From Pantoea sp. Ap-967 (GTDB lineage Bacteria; Pseudomonadota; Gammaproteobacteria; Pseudomonadales; Pseudomonadaceae), in assembly GCF_011752565.1 (NCBI RefSeq), contig NZ_VWXK01000048.1, positions 1-32,681 of the forward strand: 32,681 bases of DNA. The letters run 5' to 3'. Shown here one piece after another: positions 19,001-26,209 of this stretch (its first letter is position 1; each line of letters starts with the position of its first letter). A program made the translations under genes and the position numbers. Under the pieces are notes generated by a model. It was not told the DNA's origin. It did no database searches and saw only the letters and a list, made by a program, of their open reading frames with translations.

Positions 19001-22000
19001 CCAGGGCCTGCAGCGGTAGCCCGGCGCGCTCGGCACAGGCGCTGGCCAGTTCGCCAAGCGACTGGCTGCTGCGCGCCGAGAGCACGAACAGCGCCGGGCC
19101 GTGCTCGGCCGCCACGGGTTGGCCGGTGGCGGGTGCCTGTTCGAGGATGACGTGGGCGATGGTGCCGGCAAAGCCGTAGGAGGTCACCCCGGCCCGTCGC
19201 ACGGCCTGGCGCTGGGGCCAGGGTTCGCTGTGGCTGGGCAGGCGGGCGGGAATGGCCTGCAGGTCGATGGACGGGTTGAGCTGCTGCAGGCCCACCAGCG
19301 GCGGGATGCGCCCACGTTCCAGGGCCAGCACGGTCTTGACCACCCCGGCAGCCCCCGCGGCGGCTTCCAGGTGGCCGATGTTGGTCTTGACCGAACCCAG
19401 CCACAGCGGGTCGTGGCCGTCGCGGCCACGGAACACGTCGGCCACCGACTGGTACTCGATGGGGTCGCCCAGGCGCGTGCCGGTGCCGTGCATTTCCACG
19501 TAGTCGATGTCGGCCGGGGCCAAGCCTGCGCGTTGCAGGGTTTGCTGCAGCAGGCGCCGCTGGGCATCGCCGTTGGGCGCCGACAGGCTGCTGCCGGCGC
19601 CGTCCTGGCGCACGCAGCTGGCGCGGATCACGGCCCGCACGGGGTCGCCATCGGCCAGGGCCTGGGCCAGCGGCTTGAGCACCAGCACCACGCAGCCTTC
19701 GCCGCGCACGTAGCCGTCGGCGCGGGCGTCGAAGGTCTTGCAGCGCCCGTCGGCGGCGAGCATGCCGGCCTGGGTCAGCACCTGGTCGACTTCCGGCAGC
19801 AGCTGCAGCTTCACCCCGCAGGCCAGGGCCAACCCTGAGTCGCCCCCGCGCAGGCTCTGCACGGCCAGGTGCAGGGCGCTGTGGGACGCCGAGCAGGCGG
19901 TGTCCACGGCCATCGACGGGCCTTCGAAACCAAAGCAGTACGACAGCCGCCCGCAGGCGGCGGCGAACGAGGTGCCGGTGCCCCAGTAGGCATCGAAGTG
20001 CTCGGCTTGCCCGGAAATGAACGGGATGTGCCCGTAGTCGCCGGTGCCGATGCCCACGTACACCGCCGTGTCGCTGCCGCGCAGCTGCGCCGGGCGCTGG
20101 CCGGCATCTTCCAGGGCGTGCCAGGCAGTTTCCAAAAGCAGGCGTTGTTGCGGGTCGGTGTTGATCGCCTCGCGGGCCGACATGCCGAAGAACGCGGCGT
20201 CGAACTGCTCGATACCCTGCAGGTAGGCGCCGAAGCCGGGGATACCTTCAGGGGTGCGAAAACGCGCTGCCGGCATCGGGCCGATGGCGCTGGCGCCCGC
20301 TTCGAGCTGCTGCCAGAAGGCCTCGTCGTCCTGCACTTCGCCGTCGCGGCCGGGCAGGCGGAAGGCCATGCCGATGATTGCCACCGCTTCAGTGTCGGCT
20401 ACGGGGCTGGGCGAAGCTTGCGCCGCTTGCGCAGCTGGCGCCTCGGTGGGTTGCAGGCGCTGCAGGATCCACTCGGCCAGGTGGTTCAGGGTGGGCTGTT
20501 CGAACAGCAGTTCATCTGCGGTTTCCACGCCGAAGGCCTGCCCGGCGCAGGCGGCCAGGCGCACCGCCGACAGCGAATCCAGGCCGTGTTCGAACAAGCT
20601 GGTGTGGGCCGCCAGGTTGCGTGCGGCCACCGTGCCGAGAATGGCAGCGGCCTGTTCGGCCAGCCAGCCGACCAGCTGCTCGCGGCGTTGCGCCGGGGGC
20701 AGGGCGAGCAGTTCGGCGGCCGCCGGGGTGTGCTGGGCCGGGGTGGCTTGTGGTTGGGCCAGCTCATCTTGCCAGGTGACCTGCAACTGGCCGTTCTGGT
20801 AGGCCTCGCGCACGGCCTTGCGGCGAACCTTGCCGCTGGTGGTGCGCGGCAGGGTGCCCTTGCGGATCAGCACCACTGCTGCAGTGGCCAACTGGTGTTC
20901 GCTGGCGATGGCGGTGCGGATGGCCTGGGCCACGGCGGGGTAGGCCACGGCGTCGGCGGGTTTGAGCACTTCCTGAACGATCACCAGGCGCTCGTCTTCG
21001 CCGCCGTCGCACACACCGAAGGCGGCTGCGGCGTCGGCCACGCAGGCGCGGTGGGCGGCGGCGCTGGTGGCTTCGAGGTCGTTGGGGTAATGGCACTGGC
21101 CGCGCACCAGCAGCAGGTCCTTGTGCCGGCCCGTGACATACAACTGGCCCTGGTGCACGAAGCCCATGTCGCCGCTGCGCAGGAAGTCGCGGCCTTGGTC
21201 GGGCACGGTGCGTGCGGCGAACACTTGCCGGTTCAGCTCTGCCTTGCTGCCGTCGGCGTCCCAGTAGCCGGTGGCAATGCACGGGCCGGCCAGCCAGATC
21301 TCGCCCACCTGGCCGTCCGCGCACAGGGTGTGGCTGTGCGGGTCGACGATGCACAGGGCCTGGCCATCGAAGTCATGGCCGTTGCCCACGTAGCGGCGCC
21401 AGCCTTCAGCCAGCGCGCCGTGGGCCGGGCGCACGTTCACCTGGCCGTGGGCCAGGGCCTGGCTGTCGACGTCGAGCAGGCAAGGTGCCTGGGTGGCGGT
21501 GTTGGCTGAAACCAGCAGGGTGGCTTCGGCCAGGCCATAGGCCGGGCGCAGGGCCGCTGCCTGCAGGCCGCAGGGGCCGAAGGCGTTGAGGAAGGCGTCG
21601 AGCTGGCCGGGCAGCACCGGTTCGGCGGCCGGCATCAGGCAGGTGATCGCGCCCAGTTCAAGCGTGGCCAGGCGGCCCGGCTCGCGTGCGGCCTGGTCGG
21701 CGCACAGGCGCAGGGCGAAGCTTGGGCAGGGCAGCGCGGTGGCATGCTCGGCGGCGGCCAGTTCCAGCCAGCGCAGCGGGTCGGCCATGAATGCCATGGG
21801 CGCCATGTACACCGCGCGGTTGCCCTGGGCCAGCGGCAGCAGGATACCCATGATCAGCCCCAGATCGTGGAACAGCGGCAACCAACTGGCCACCACCGTG
21901 TCCGCGCTGCAGCCAGTCAACCGAGACAAGAACGCCAGGTTGGCCATCAGCGCGCCGTGGCGGTTGATCACACCCTTGGGCTCGCCGGTGGAGCCGGAGG

Positions 22001-22529
22001 TGTACTGCAGGAAGGCGATGCTCTGGCCGTCGATGGCCGGGCGTTGCCACTGGGCATCGTGGGCACCGTCCAGCTGTTGCACGGCCAGGCCGTGGCGGCT
22101 GGCGAAGGCGGCCAGGTCGTCGGCACAGGCCTGTTCGATGGCGCTGCTGGTGATCAGCGCACGGGCGCGGCAGTCGCGGGCGATGCCGTCGACCTTGGGC
22201 AGTACCCGGCGCACCCGGGCCACGCCCGGCAGGTTGACCGGCACGCCGATCACCCCGGCGTACAGGCAGCCGAGCAGGGCCACCACATAGTCGAGCCCCG
22301 AGGGGAACAGGATCAGCGCGGTGTGGCCGGCAAGGCCCTGTTGCTGCAGGCCGGCGGCGCAGTGGCGCACGCGCTCGGCCAGTTGCCGGTAGCTCAGGCG
22401 CTGGCCGGGGTCGCCGGCCTTGCCGGCAAAGTACAGGGCCGGGGCGTCAGGGGTATGGGTGGCATGGTGTTCGAGGCTGTCGACCAGGGTCGGGAAGCCG
22501 GGCAGGGTAGGTACCGTCTGGGCTTTCAT
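10044..22529 (-). CDS. FAAL-iterative PKS-NRPS megasynthase: FAAL-ACP-KS-AT-KR-ACP-Cy-A(MT/E)-PCP-Cy-PCP
   Basis: A 4161-aa protein. FAAL (~1-585) has YTSGSTGEPKG near 176 and the A10 lysine (SGKVRRK) near 567. ACP1 Ser652. KS (~705-1130) has Cys879 (DTACSAS), HGTGT and NIGHLEAAAG. AT (~1165-1480) has GHSIGE with Ser1313 and HAFHS, the malonyl type. KR (~1580-2020) has GAYGALG near 1800 and Tyr1943 with Asn. ACP2 Ser2100. Cy1 (D2297, D2302, S2305; WLD Asp2552). A domain (~2650-3490) has LYFDLSVYDLF near 2823, as in Cys-activating enzymes, with a methyltransferase-like insertion (VEIGGRSGVAS ~3258). PCP1 Ser3536. Cy2 (D3727, D3732, S3735; Asp3975). PCP2 Ser4088. The layout matches MicC of micacocidin: a fatty acid starter, iterative extension to an alkylsalicylate, then two cysteine cyclisations with one A domain loading both PCPs, as in HMWP2. 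A strong Shine-Dalgarno precedes the ATG. Confidence 0.94.
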   Translation of the reverse strand: MKAQTVPTLPGFPTLVDSLEHHATHTPDAPALYFAGKAGDPGQRLSYRQLAERVRHCAAGLQQQGLAGHTALILFPSGLDYVVALLGCLYAGVIGVPVNLPGVARVRRVLPKVDGIARDCRARALITSSAIEQACADDLAAFASRHGLAVQQLDGAHDAQWQRPAIDGQSIAFLQYTSGSTGEPKGVINRHGALMANLAFLSRLTGCSADTVVASWLPLFHDLGLIMGILLPLAQGNRAVYMAPMAFMADPLRWLELAAAEHATALPCPSFALRLCADQAAREPGRLATLELGAITCLMPAAEPVLPGQLDAFLNAFGPCGLQAAALRPAYGLAEATLLVSANTATQAPCLLDVDSQALAHGQVNVRPAHGALAEGWRRYVGNGHDFDGQALCIVDPHSHTLCADGQVGEIWLAGPCIATGYWDADGSKAELNRQVFAARTVPDQGRDFLRSGDMGFVHQGQLYVTGRHKDLLLVRGQCHYPNDLEATSAAAHRACVADAAAAFGVCDGGEDERLVIVQEVLKPADAVAYPAVAQAIRTAIASEHQLATAAVVLIRKGTLPRTTSGKVRRKAVREAYQNGQLQVTWQDELAQPQATPAQHTPAAAELLALPPAQRREQLVGWLAEQAAAILGTVAARNLAAHTSLFEHGLDSLSAVRLAACAGQAFGVETADELLFEQPTLNHLAEWILQRLQPTEAPAAQAAQASPSPVADTEAVAIIGMAFRLPGRDGEVQDDEAFWQQLEAGASAIGPMPAARFRTPEGIPGFGAYLQGIEQFDAAFFGMSAREAINTDPQQRLLLETAWHALEDAGQRPAQLRGSDTAVYVGIGTGDYGHIPFISGQAEHFDAYWGTGTSFAAACGRLSYCFGFEGPSMAVDTACSASHSALHLAVQSLRGGDSGLALACGVKLQLLPEVDQVLTQAGMLAADGRCKTFDARADGYVRGEGCVVLVLKPLAQALADGDPVRAVIRASCVRQDGAGSSLSAPNGDAQRRLLQQTLQRAGLAPADIDYVEMHGTGTRLGDPIEYQSVADVFRGRDGHDPLWLGSVKTNIGHLEAAAGAAGVVKTVLALERGRIPPLVGLQQLNPSIDLQAIPARLPSHSEPWPQRQAVRRAGVTSYGFAGTIAHVILEQAPATGQPVAAEHGPALFVLSARSSQSLGELASACAERAGLPLQALANAMARRRDHLPYRAALVAESADELRAGLLRLASQGSEAQPQAPRVGFLFTGQGSQYAGMSAGLYAREPAFRQALDAVDQALQPHLGESIIAVMHAADDPRLAQTAWAQPALFAVGYALAELWRSFGVVPRVMVGHSIGEFAAMVLAGALPLAVAARLIARRGALMQALEEPGGMLAARLPQAEAESLLAALPEAQRARLAIAACNGPQDVVFSGASSALQALEAVLAERQVHARPLAVSHAFHSPLLDPMLDAWRDTCANLDAQAPTVALISTLTGAALNAAPDADYWVAHARQPVRFAQALALASEQCDLLLEVGAHAVLTPMAQRSLADTPCVASLRRGQDDARSLLEACATLYQAGQHFDEAALWRGPQLSPRALPRYPFERQPYWLEYDEDAPRTPLPLQPQPERAAPAPVALYQLQWEVFEPHALSERPRCWLLGGSAGFASALALQLTGFECQHLSLEAWPAHAERVEDQHLLIYLGAVDACIEQLETSRHVWQLAEALQRLQRAGGKPRILLPTFQAQALAGEACDPLQAALAGAARPLSLEYPGPRWLQLDLSARDPALLAAALPQALGQFGEEDAVALREGQWQRPRLTAEAPATTDTPLRLRANALYLVAGAYGALGRHTTDWLVANGARHLLLLARREAPAGWQARLELLRGQGVQLQHLDCDLADAASVADAFSTLNAQQQQGGPALAGIWHCAGTSRFSALAELDEAGCQQVTLAKTRGSWLLHQHSLEHALEHFVCFTSISGIWGSRLQVPYGAANAFQDALVRLRQQQGLPALSVAWGPWGGGAGMSEVDASLLQLLRSAGIARLAPPRYLATLSALLAAGASGNHVAVHVDWQQFIPLLSLYNPTATFSRCAEHPAPAACSHGNDGQQVLDADAVHAFVVAELARTLHIAPARLEDHTELLKLGMDSILVMEFARRCESGLGVRCELKAIFERSTPRGLSDYLVEQLPHAGARASVETPAITAAPSNAAQPFALTELQHAYWIGRQGHYELGGVACHAYLEADAAAGLDLALLEACWNTLVQRHGALRIVIGEDGRQRVLDQVPHYRLQVADLAAASSAERDAHCLAWREQMSHQVLDCAQWPLFDVRATRLAGGAVRLHIGIDMLINDATSGQIIWEELAALYQAGNDTQAAGLQPFAIGFRDYVLARLNDPLRQQQREQARQFWLNALDELPPAPQLPLRNSARQQAKPTFSRRQHRLEAAAWQRLRDRAAAVGCTPASLLITVFGEVLAAWSSEQRFTLNLTIFDRLPWHPDVPRLLGDFTAVTLLPLDFSAEQAFAARAAGVNGQVLEHLQHRAFSAVDVLREANRGRERQDTLAMPVVFTSQLGMSDPTKGAAAESVLGVVGHGISQTPQVWLDHQACELEGALIYNWDAVEALFQPGTLDAMFAAYNQRLEQLAEQPALWQAATPAQLPPAQQTVRAHINACAAPLPERCLDQLFFDQALRTPHAPALLTHSASWSYQALASWARRLANGLLAEGVMHGERVAVVMRKGPEQVAACLAIQAVGGAYVPVDADVPAARLAAIVQGSGIRVAMAQADHLPIVQALVAELAVSVMDASEDAAQAYADQAPDVPRAPTDHAYVIYTSGSTGTPKGVLIDHRGAVNTVLDINRRFAIQASDRVLGLSALYFDLSVYDLFGIFAAGAALVLPLPAGVRDPAHWRELVERHGITVWNSVPALLELLLDEVAAVGGSLPTLRRAMLSGDWIPLNLPGRLRQLAPQSALVAMGGATEASIWSNWFEVDEVPAHWTSIPYGYPLANQGYRVLDSHLHDRPDHVTGDLYITGVGLALGYENDPERTAASFFEHPHDGQRLYRTGDLARYWADGTLEFLGRRDFQVKIAGNRIELGEIESALLRHPGVREAVVDAIGPARGNKRLAAWVVLREQDPALHETLSCSAAACAAQWQAASDAPSWPTAPTGLAGFWQLMDDLGHLLMRDTVNAAGGWQALATAPAFEALGQRWQALLPEHGPASAEQWARLQPLAEACGLPRQVLLRLREGAEQRLAVLRGQANALELFYGVDQTLAPEQMTRLNPLWPATLGALAKVVEATAQALGRAPRIVEIGGRSGVASRELLALLAGTALDYTLSDAAPLLVEQARAEFEHGNWPAHQQLACRVLDPDQPPALQGLEPHTFDLVIAFNALHRSRDIPALLANLASLLAPGGVLAAPEITRNSDFQLATVALLEGGYQHFADQRQASGQALLGAEQWTAALSAAGFAQAQAASVASPAPGMHLLLAQHPAEARRFAPRKLVDHLSTLLPAYMVPQTITALAALPLSATGKVMRQQLPHPEPAQRRNRGRRAAGDASQVPAALLQIWEQLLGVQGLDAADHFFDLGGDSLVAVRLIERVRHELDAQVALPDLFDHPRLADFAARVAAAPAYEDRLPALVAAPAERHAPFPLTDVQQAYWIGRDEGFELGGVSTHLYAEVDVDGVAFDALEHAWQALVERHEMLRAVIDDNGLQHILAQVPAYRIACTDLRTASREQLHDWQQVVRLELSHEVPDTRQWPLFSLRAAQLPGERVRLCISLDNLVCDGRSMRILLAEWSSLARHPGRVLPALRASFRDYVLLLERFELRPSWQRSLAYWQGKLAQLPAGPALPRHDGPARQVRPPHFSRREARLQPAQWQALQAAASARNVTANALLLCAYGEVLAHWSADPRLTLNLTLFNRPAVHPDIDQVVGDFTSLVLLAFEGEGAVPFAERASQLQRQLWADLEHMQVSAVRVLREAARRNRRLDAVAMPVVFTSGLGVAADDAGQDWLGQFGYGISQTPQVWIDQQVVEREGCLVFNWDSVDGLFPDGLLDAMFSAYHSLLQRLASDPSAWDTPARSAMPANRWPASAAARPTVTEAPSQPEADAGLLATLGQLLGELLGRDELPTTVSFFELGASSMDLIRLRRLLNQRLGLALAVTDVFDHPSLTALASHLGRLTDPAQLPQADDQDPRRRSRQANERRKQRDQTSRL

Positions 22530-22534
22530 GCTGT

Positions 22535-22542
22535 CTTCCTTT
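22535..22542 (-). promoter_or_regulatory. Strong ribosome binding site of the FAAL-PKS-NRPS gene
   Basis: Read on the minus strand, AAAGGAAG lies 5 nt before the ATG at 22529. This fixes the start of the 4161-aa protein. It is the clearest Shine-Dalgarno in the operon after the regulator's; most other genes rely on overlapping stop/start codons. Confidence 0.8.
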
Positions 22543-22544
22543 GG

Positions 22545-22623
22545 GCATCGCGGGCGATGCTGACTGGTTGCCGCCCCGTTTTCGGGGTAGGCGGTTCCTG
22601 CGCGGCCACCGGTGGGGGCCGCG
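22545..22623 (-). other. Intra-operon leader with three hairpins
   Basis: The only sizeable gap within the operon (22530-22652, 123 bp) contains three inverted repeats: GCGGCC-type arms at 22601-22607/22617-22623 (7 bp), CCGCC/CCG with a TTTT (AAAA on the transcript) loop at 22571-22594, and GCATCG/CGATGC at 22545-22560. In transcript order they lie between the ABC transporter stop and the Shine-Dalgarno of the megasynthase. No U-tract follows any of them, so a simple terminator is unlikely. An mRNA processing or stability element, or an attenuator that sets synthase level relative to transporters, is possible. No clear promoter is visible in this gap. Confidence 0.5.
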
Positions 22624-22652
22624 TTGTTCGAAGGGCGGGGCGAGCGGTTGAA

Positions 22653-24407
22653 TCAGGCCAGGGCGTTGTCCCGTGGCCGCAGGCGCCAGTGGCGGGTGGC
22701 CTGTTGCTGGGCCCAGAAGCGTGCATACAGGCCGCCAGCTGCCAGCAACTCGGCGTGGGTGCCGCGCTCGGCGATGGTCTGTTGGTCCAGCACCAGGATT
22801 TGCTGCACCTGGGTCAGGGTGTAGAGGCGGTGGGCGATGACGATCACCGTCTTGTTGCGGGTCAGGGCGTTCAGCGCCTGGGTGATGGCGGCTTCGTTGT
22901 CGCTGTCCAGCGCGGCGGTGGCTTCGTCGAGGATCACGATGGGCGCATCCTTGAGCAGGGCGCGGGCAATCGACAGGCGCTGGCGCTCGCCGCCGGAGAG
23001 GTCCAGGCCCTGGCCGAGGCGAGTCTGGTAGCCGTCGGGCAGGGCCATGATGAAGGCATGGCAGCAGGCGGCGCGGGCGGCGGCTTCGAGCTCGGCGTCG
23101 CTGGCTTCGGGGCGGGCGATGCGCAGGTTGTTGGCGACGGTGTCGGCGAACAGGTGGTTGTCCTGGAACACGAAGGCGATGCGGGCCAGCAGGTCGTCCT
23201 GGCGCATCTGCCGCACGTCCACGCCGCCAATCAGCACCTGGCCCTGGTCGGCATCGTGAAAGCGTGCCAGCAACTGCGCCAGGGTGGTCTTGCCTGCGCC
23301 GCTGGCGCCCACCAGGGCGGTGATGCTGCCGGCTGGCGCGTCGAAGTCGATGCCGCGCAGCGCCACGGCGCCGCCTGGGTGGCTGAAGTGCAGGTTGCGC
23401 ACCTCGATGCCGTGGCCCTGGGGTTCACGGCTGCTGGCAGGTTCCGGCAGGCACGGTGCCTGCAGCAGGTTTTCGATGCGCTCCAGGCTCTTGCGGTAGA
23501 AGGCCAGTTGCGCCATCAGCGTGGCCGACTCGCCCAGCATGGCGAAGAACCGGTGCGCCAGCACCAGCGTGAGAATCAGCGACGCCGGTGCCAGCTGCCC
23601 TTGCACGGCCAGGTACACGGCCAGGCCGAGCAAGGCCAGCAGGCCGATTTCCAGCAGCACGGCGAAGCCGACCGCGAGCAGCCCGGCCACCACCTCGATG
23701 CGAATCGACAGCCGCCGAAGTTGCAGCATGCTTGCCTGCAGGGCACCGAAGCGCTCGGCCGACAGGCCGAAGGCGCGGATCACCTTGATGCCCTGAACGA
23801 ACGCCAGCAATTGGCTGGCCACGCTGGCGCGCTGGGCGTGCTTGGCCCGGCTCATGGCGGCGAAGCGCTGGCGCAGGGCGGCGGCCAGCAGGCTGCCGGC
23901 CGCCACCGCAAGCAGCGCCACCAGGCCCAGGCGCCAGTCCACCAGCAGCATCAGCGCGCCGCTGAGCACGGCAATGCCCAGGCGCCCGAACAGCTCGCCG
24001 GTGAGGTGGGTGAAGGCTTCTTCGACCTGGGTGGCGTTCTCGCCCAGCACGGCGCTCAGTTCGCCACTGCGGTTGCGGCTGTGAAAGCCCAGGGGCAGGC
24101 GGCGCAGCTGCGCGGCCAGTTGCAGGCGCAGGTCGCAGAGCATGCCGGTGCCCCCCAGAAAACCGCCCAGGTTCGACGCCAGGTTGCAGGCCAGCTGCAA
24201 GGCCAGGCTCAGCAGCAAGGCCAGGGTCAGCCAGCCGAGCAGCGCGCCGTCCAGGCGCTGGGCGAACAGTTCGCGCAGGGCGATGTACAGCACGCCATAG
24301 GGCACGGTGGCGAACAGCGCTTCGCCCAGGCGCCAGCCGATGCTGCGCCACACGCGCGGGGTGTCGGGGCTTTGGGTGATACGGAAAACGGCCAGGAGCA
24401 TGTTCAT
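22653..24407 (-). CDS. ABC transporter, fused permease and ATPase (YbtQ-like)
   Basis: A 584-aa half-transporter with an N-terminal six-helix membrane domain (~20-310) and a C-terminal nucleotide-binding domain: Walker A GASGAGKTT, signature LSGGERQRLSIARALL, Walker B IVILDEATAALDSD, and the H-loop IAHRL. Together with the upstream gene it resembles YbtP/YbtQ, type IV (exporter-fold) ABC proteins that import ferric yersiniabactin in Yersinia; export of the product cannot be excluded from sequence. The start at 24407 overlaps the preceding stop as ATGA, and a second Met lies two codons in. The pair probably forms a heterodimer. The gene ends 123 bp before the megasynthase gene. Confidence 0.9.
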   Translation of the reverse strand: MNMLLAVFRITQSPDTPRVWRSIGWRLGEALFATVPYGVLYIALRELFAQRLDGALLGWLTLALLLSLALQLACNLASNLGGFLGGTGMLCDLRLQLAAQLRRLPLGFHSRNRSGELSAVLGENATQVEEAFTHLTGELFGRLGIAVLSGALMLLVDWRLGLVALLAVAAGSLLAAALRQRFAAMSRAKHAQRASVASQLLAFVQGIKVIRAFGLSAERFGALQASMLQLRRLSIRIEVVAGLLAVGFAVLLEIGLLALLGLAVYLAVQGQLAPASLILTLVLAHRFFAMLGESATLMAQLAFYRKSLERIENLLQAPCLPEPASSREPQGHGIEVRNLHFSHPGGAVALRGIDFDAPAGSITALVGASGAGKTTLAQLLARFHDADQGQVLIGGVDVRQMRQDDLLARIAFVFQDNHLFADTVANNLRIARPEASDAELEAAARAACCHAFIMALPDGYQTRLGQGLDLSGGERQRLSIARALLKDAPIVILDEATAALDSDNEAAITQALNALTRNKTVIVIAHRLYTLTQVQQILVLDQQTIAERGTHAELLAAGGLYARFWAQQQATRHWRLRPRDNALA

Positions 24408-26209
24408 GGGCGTGCCGCCTCCAGGGTCGGCTCAAGGGCAGGTGAATGGCCCAGGCGCCAGTTGGCGCTGGCCTGCTGGGCGTGCCAGAGCTGCTGGTAG
24501 AGCGGCTCGGCGGCCAGCAACTGGGCATGGCTGCCGCGGGCACGGATGCGTCCGGCTTCCAGTAGCAGCACCTGGTCGGCGTCAACGATGCTGGCCAGGC
24601 GGTGGGCGATCATCACTACGGTGCGCCCGGCGGTGAGGGTGCCGAGGGCCTGGAGGATCTGCGCTTCGTTCATGGGGTCGGCGAAGGCGGTGGCTTCATC
24701 GAGCACCACAATGGGCGCGTTGCGCACCAGCGCCCGGGCAATCGACAAGCGCTGGCGTTCACCGCCCGAGAGCCGGGCGCCGCGTTCGCCGAGCACGGTG
24801 TGGTAGCCCTGGGGCAGGGCCTGGATGAAGTCGTGGGCCTGGGCCGCCTTGGCCGCCGCAATCACCTGGGCTTCGTCGATGTCGCTGCGGCCCAGGCGGA
24901 TGTTGTCGAGCACGCTCTGGTCGAACAGGTGCACCTCCTGCATCACGAAGGCCACCTGGTCGTGCAGTTCGCCCAGGGGCCAGGCGCGCAGGTCGCGGCC
25001 TTGCAGGGTGATACGGCCTTGCTGCACGTCCCAGAAGCGCAGCATCAGTTGCGCCAGGGTTGATTTGCCAGCACCGCTGGGGCCAACGATGGCGGTGAGG
25101 CTGCCGTGGGGCAGGTTGAAGCTGATGTCGTGCAGCACCTGGCCGCCCTGGTCGTAGCTGAAGCCCACCTGCTCGAAGGCCAGCGCATGTTCGCTGTCGC
25201 CGGCGGGCAACTGGGCCTGGCTGGCCAGTTCGGGGGCGCGCAGCAAGGTCTGCACACGGTCGTTGGCCGCCTGCACCAGGCGCATCAGGTTGCCGAAGAA
25301 GGCCAGTGCGAACAGCGGCCGGGTAATGCCCAGGCCCAGCAGCAGGCACAGGGTGAAGGCCTGCAACGTGAGGCTGCCGTTGAGGTAGAAGTAGCCGCCG
25401 ATGGGCAGGATGAACAGGCTGTTGGCGCCGATCACCACGGTGAACGCCGACCAGCCGGGCACGGTGCTGGCGACCATGCGCCCGATCACCGCGCGGTAGG
25501 CGTCCAGGGCGTTGTGCAGGCGGCCGGTGGCGTGTTCGCCGCGCAGGTAGGTCTTGACCACGGCGATGCCCTGCACGTAGTCGACGATGCTGGCGGACAG
25601 TTCGGCATTCACCTCGCCGTATTCGGCCATCACCTGGGGAATGCGCTTGAACAGCGCAATCTGCACGGCCAGGGCCAGTGGCACGGTGGCCAGGGTTGCC
25701 AGGGCCATGCGCCAGTCCAGCCAGAACAGCGCCACGGCGCTGGCCAGGGGCAAGGCCAGGGCGGCGGCGCTGTCGTTGAGGTGGTGGGCGATGAACTGCT
25801 CCAGGCGGTCGATGTCTTCGCGCAGCACTTGGTTGGCCAAGCTGGCGGTACGGGCGTCGATCCAGCCCAGCGGCAGGCGGGTCAGCTTGTTGGCCAGGGC
25901 CAGGCGCAGGTCGTGCAGGCTGTCGAAGGCGGCCAGGTGCGACAACACCCCGCCACTGCACAGCAGCAGCCAGCGCAGCAGCATGGCCGCGCCGCAGCCG
26001 ATGAGGATTGGCAGCACCTCGGCGAAGGGGGCGGCGCTGCCTTGGGCGTAGGTGACCAACACCAGGTACAGGGCGATCAATGGGGTGATCGACAGCACGC
26101 CGGACAGCGCGCTGCACAGCGCGGCAACGATCAGCCGGCGGCGCTGCTGGCCGACCAGGGCCAGCAGGGCGGCGAAGCCGGTTTCATGGGTGGGGGTGGG
26201 TTCGGTCAT
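24404..26209 (-). CDS. ABC transporter, fused permease and ATPase (YbtP-like)
   Basis: A 601-aa half-transporter with an N-terminal membrane domain (~15-325) and a C-terminal ATPase: Walker A GPSGAGKST, signature LSGGERQRLSIARAL, Walker B IVVLDEATAFADP, H-loop IAHRL. The D-loop reads FADP and not the usual ALD, as seen in some heterodimeric transporters of the YbtP/IrtA kind. The chosen start MTEPTPTHE (26209) forms an ATGA overlap with the MT-TE stop; a longer in-frame extension to 26773 lies inside that gene and is rejected. Its partner is the next gene. Location at the inner membrane, moving the metal-siderophore complex or free siderophore, is inferred from family and context. Confidence 0.9.
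   Translation of the reverse strand: MTEPTPTHETGFAALLALVGQQRRRLIVAALCSALSGVLSITPLIALYLVLVTYAQGSAAPFAEVLPILIGCGAAMLLRWLLLCSGGVLSHLAAFDSLHDLRLALANKLTRLPLGWIDARTASLANQVLREDIDRLEQFIAHHLNDSAAALALPLASAVALFWLDWRMALATLATVPLALAVQIALFKRIPQVMAEYGEVNAELSASIVDYVQGIAVVKTYLRGEHATGRLHNALDAYRAVIGRMVASTVPGWSAFTVVIGANSLFILPIGGYFYLNGSLTLQAFTLCLLLGLGITRPLFALAFFGNLMRLVQAANDRVQTLLRAPELASQAQLPAGDSEHALAFEQVGFSYDQGGQVLHDISFNLPHGSLTAIVGPSGAGKSTLAQLMLRFWDVQQGRITLQGRDLRAWPLGELHDQVAFVMQEVHLFDQSVLDNIRLGRSDIDEAQVIAAAKAAQAHDFIQALPQGYHTVLGERGARLSGGERQRLSIARALVRNAPIVVLDEATAFADPMNEAQILQALGTLTAGRTVVMIAHRLASIVDADQVLLLEAGRIRARGSHAQLLAAEPLYQQLWHAQQASANWRLGHSPALEPTLEAARP

Noticed and set aside
5500..19019. Very long open frames on the plus strand (5500-10509, 10134-15287, 15333-19019)
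   Set aside because: They lie exactly opposite the two megasynthase genes; high GC at third codon positions leaves the opposite strand open. Their translations show no domains, whereas the minus strand shows complete PKS/NRPS motifs.
22571..22623. Rho-independent terminator between the ABC and megasynthase genes
   Set aside because: Hairpins are present but no U-run follows on the transcript, and the gene order requires read-through unless a promoter I cannot see lies in the gap.
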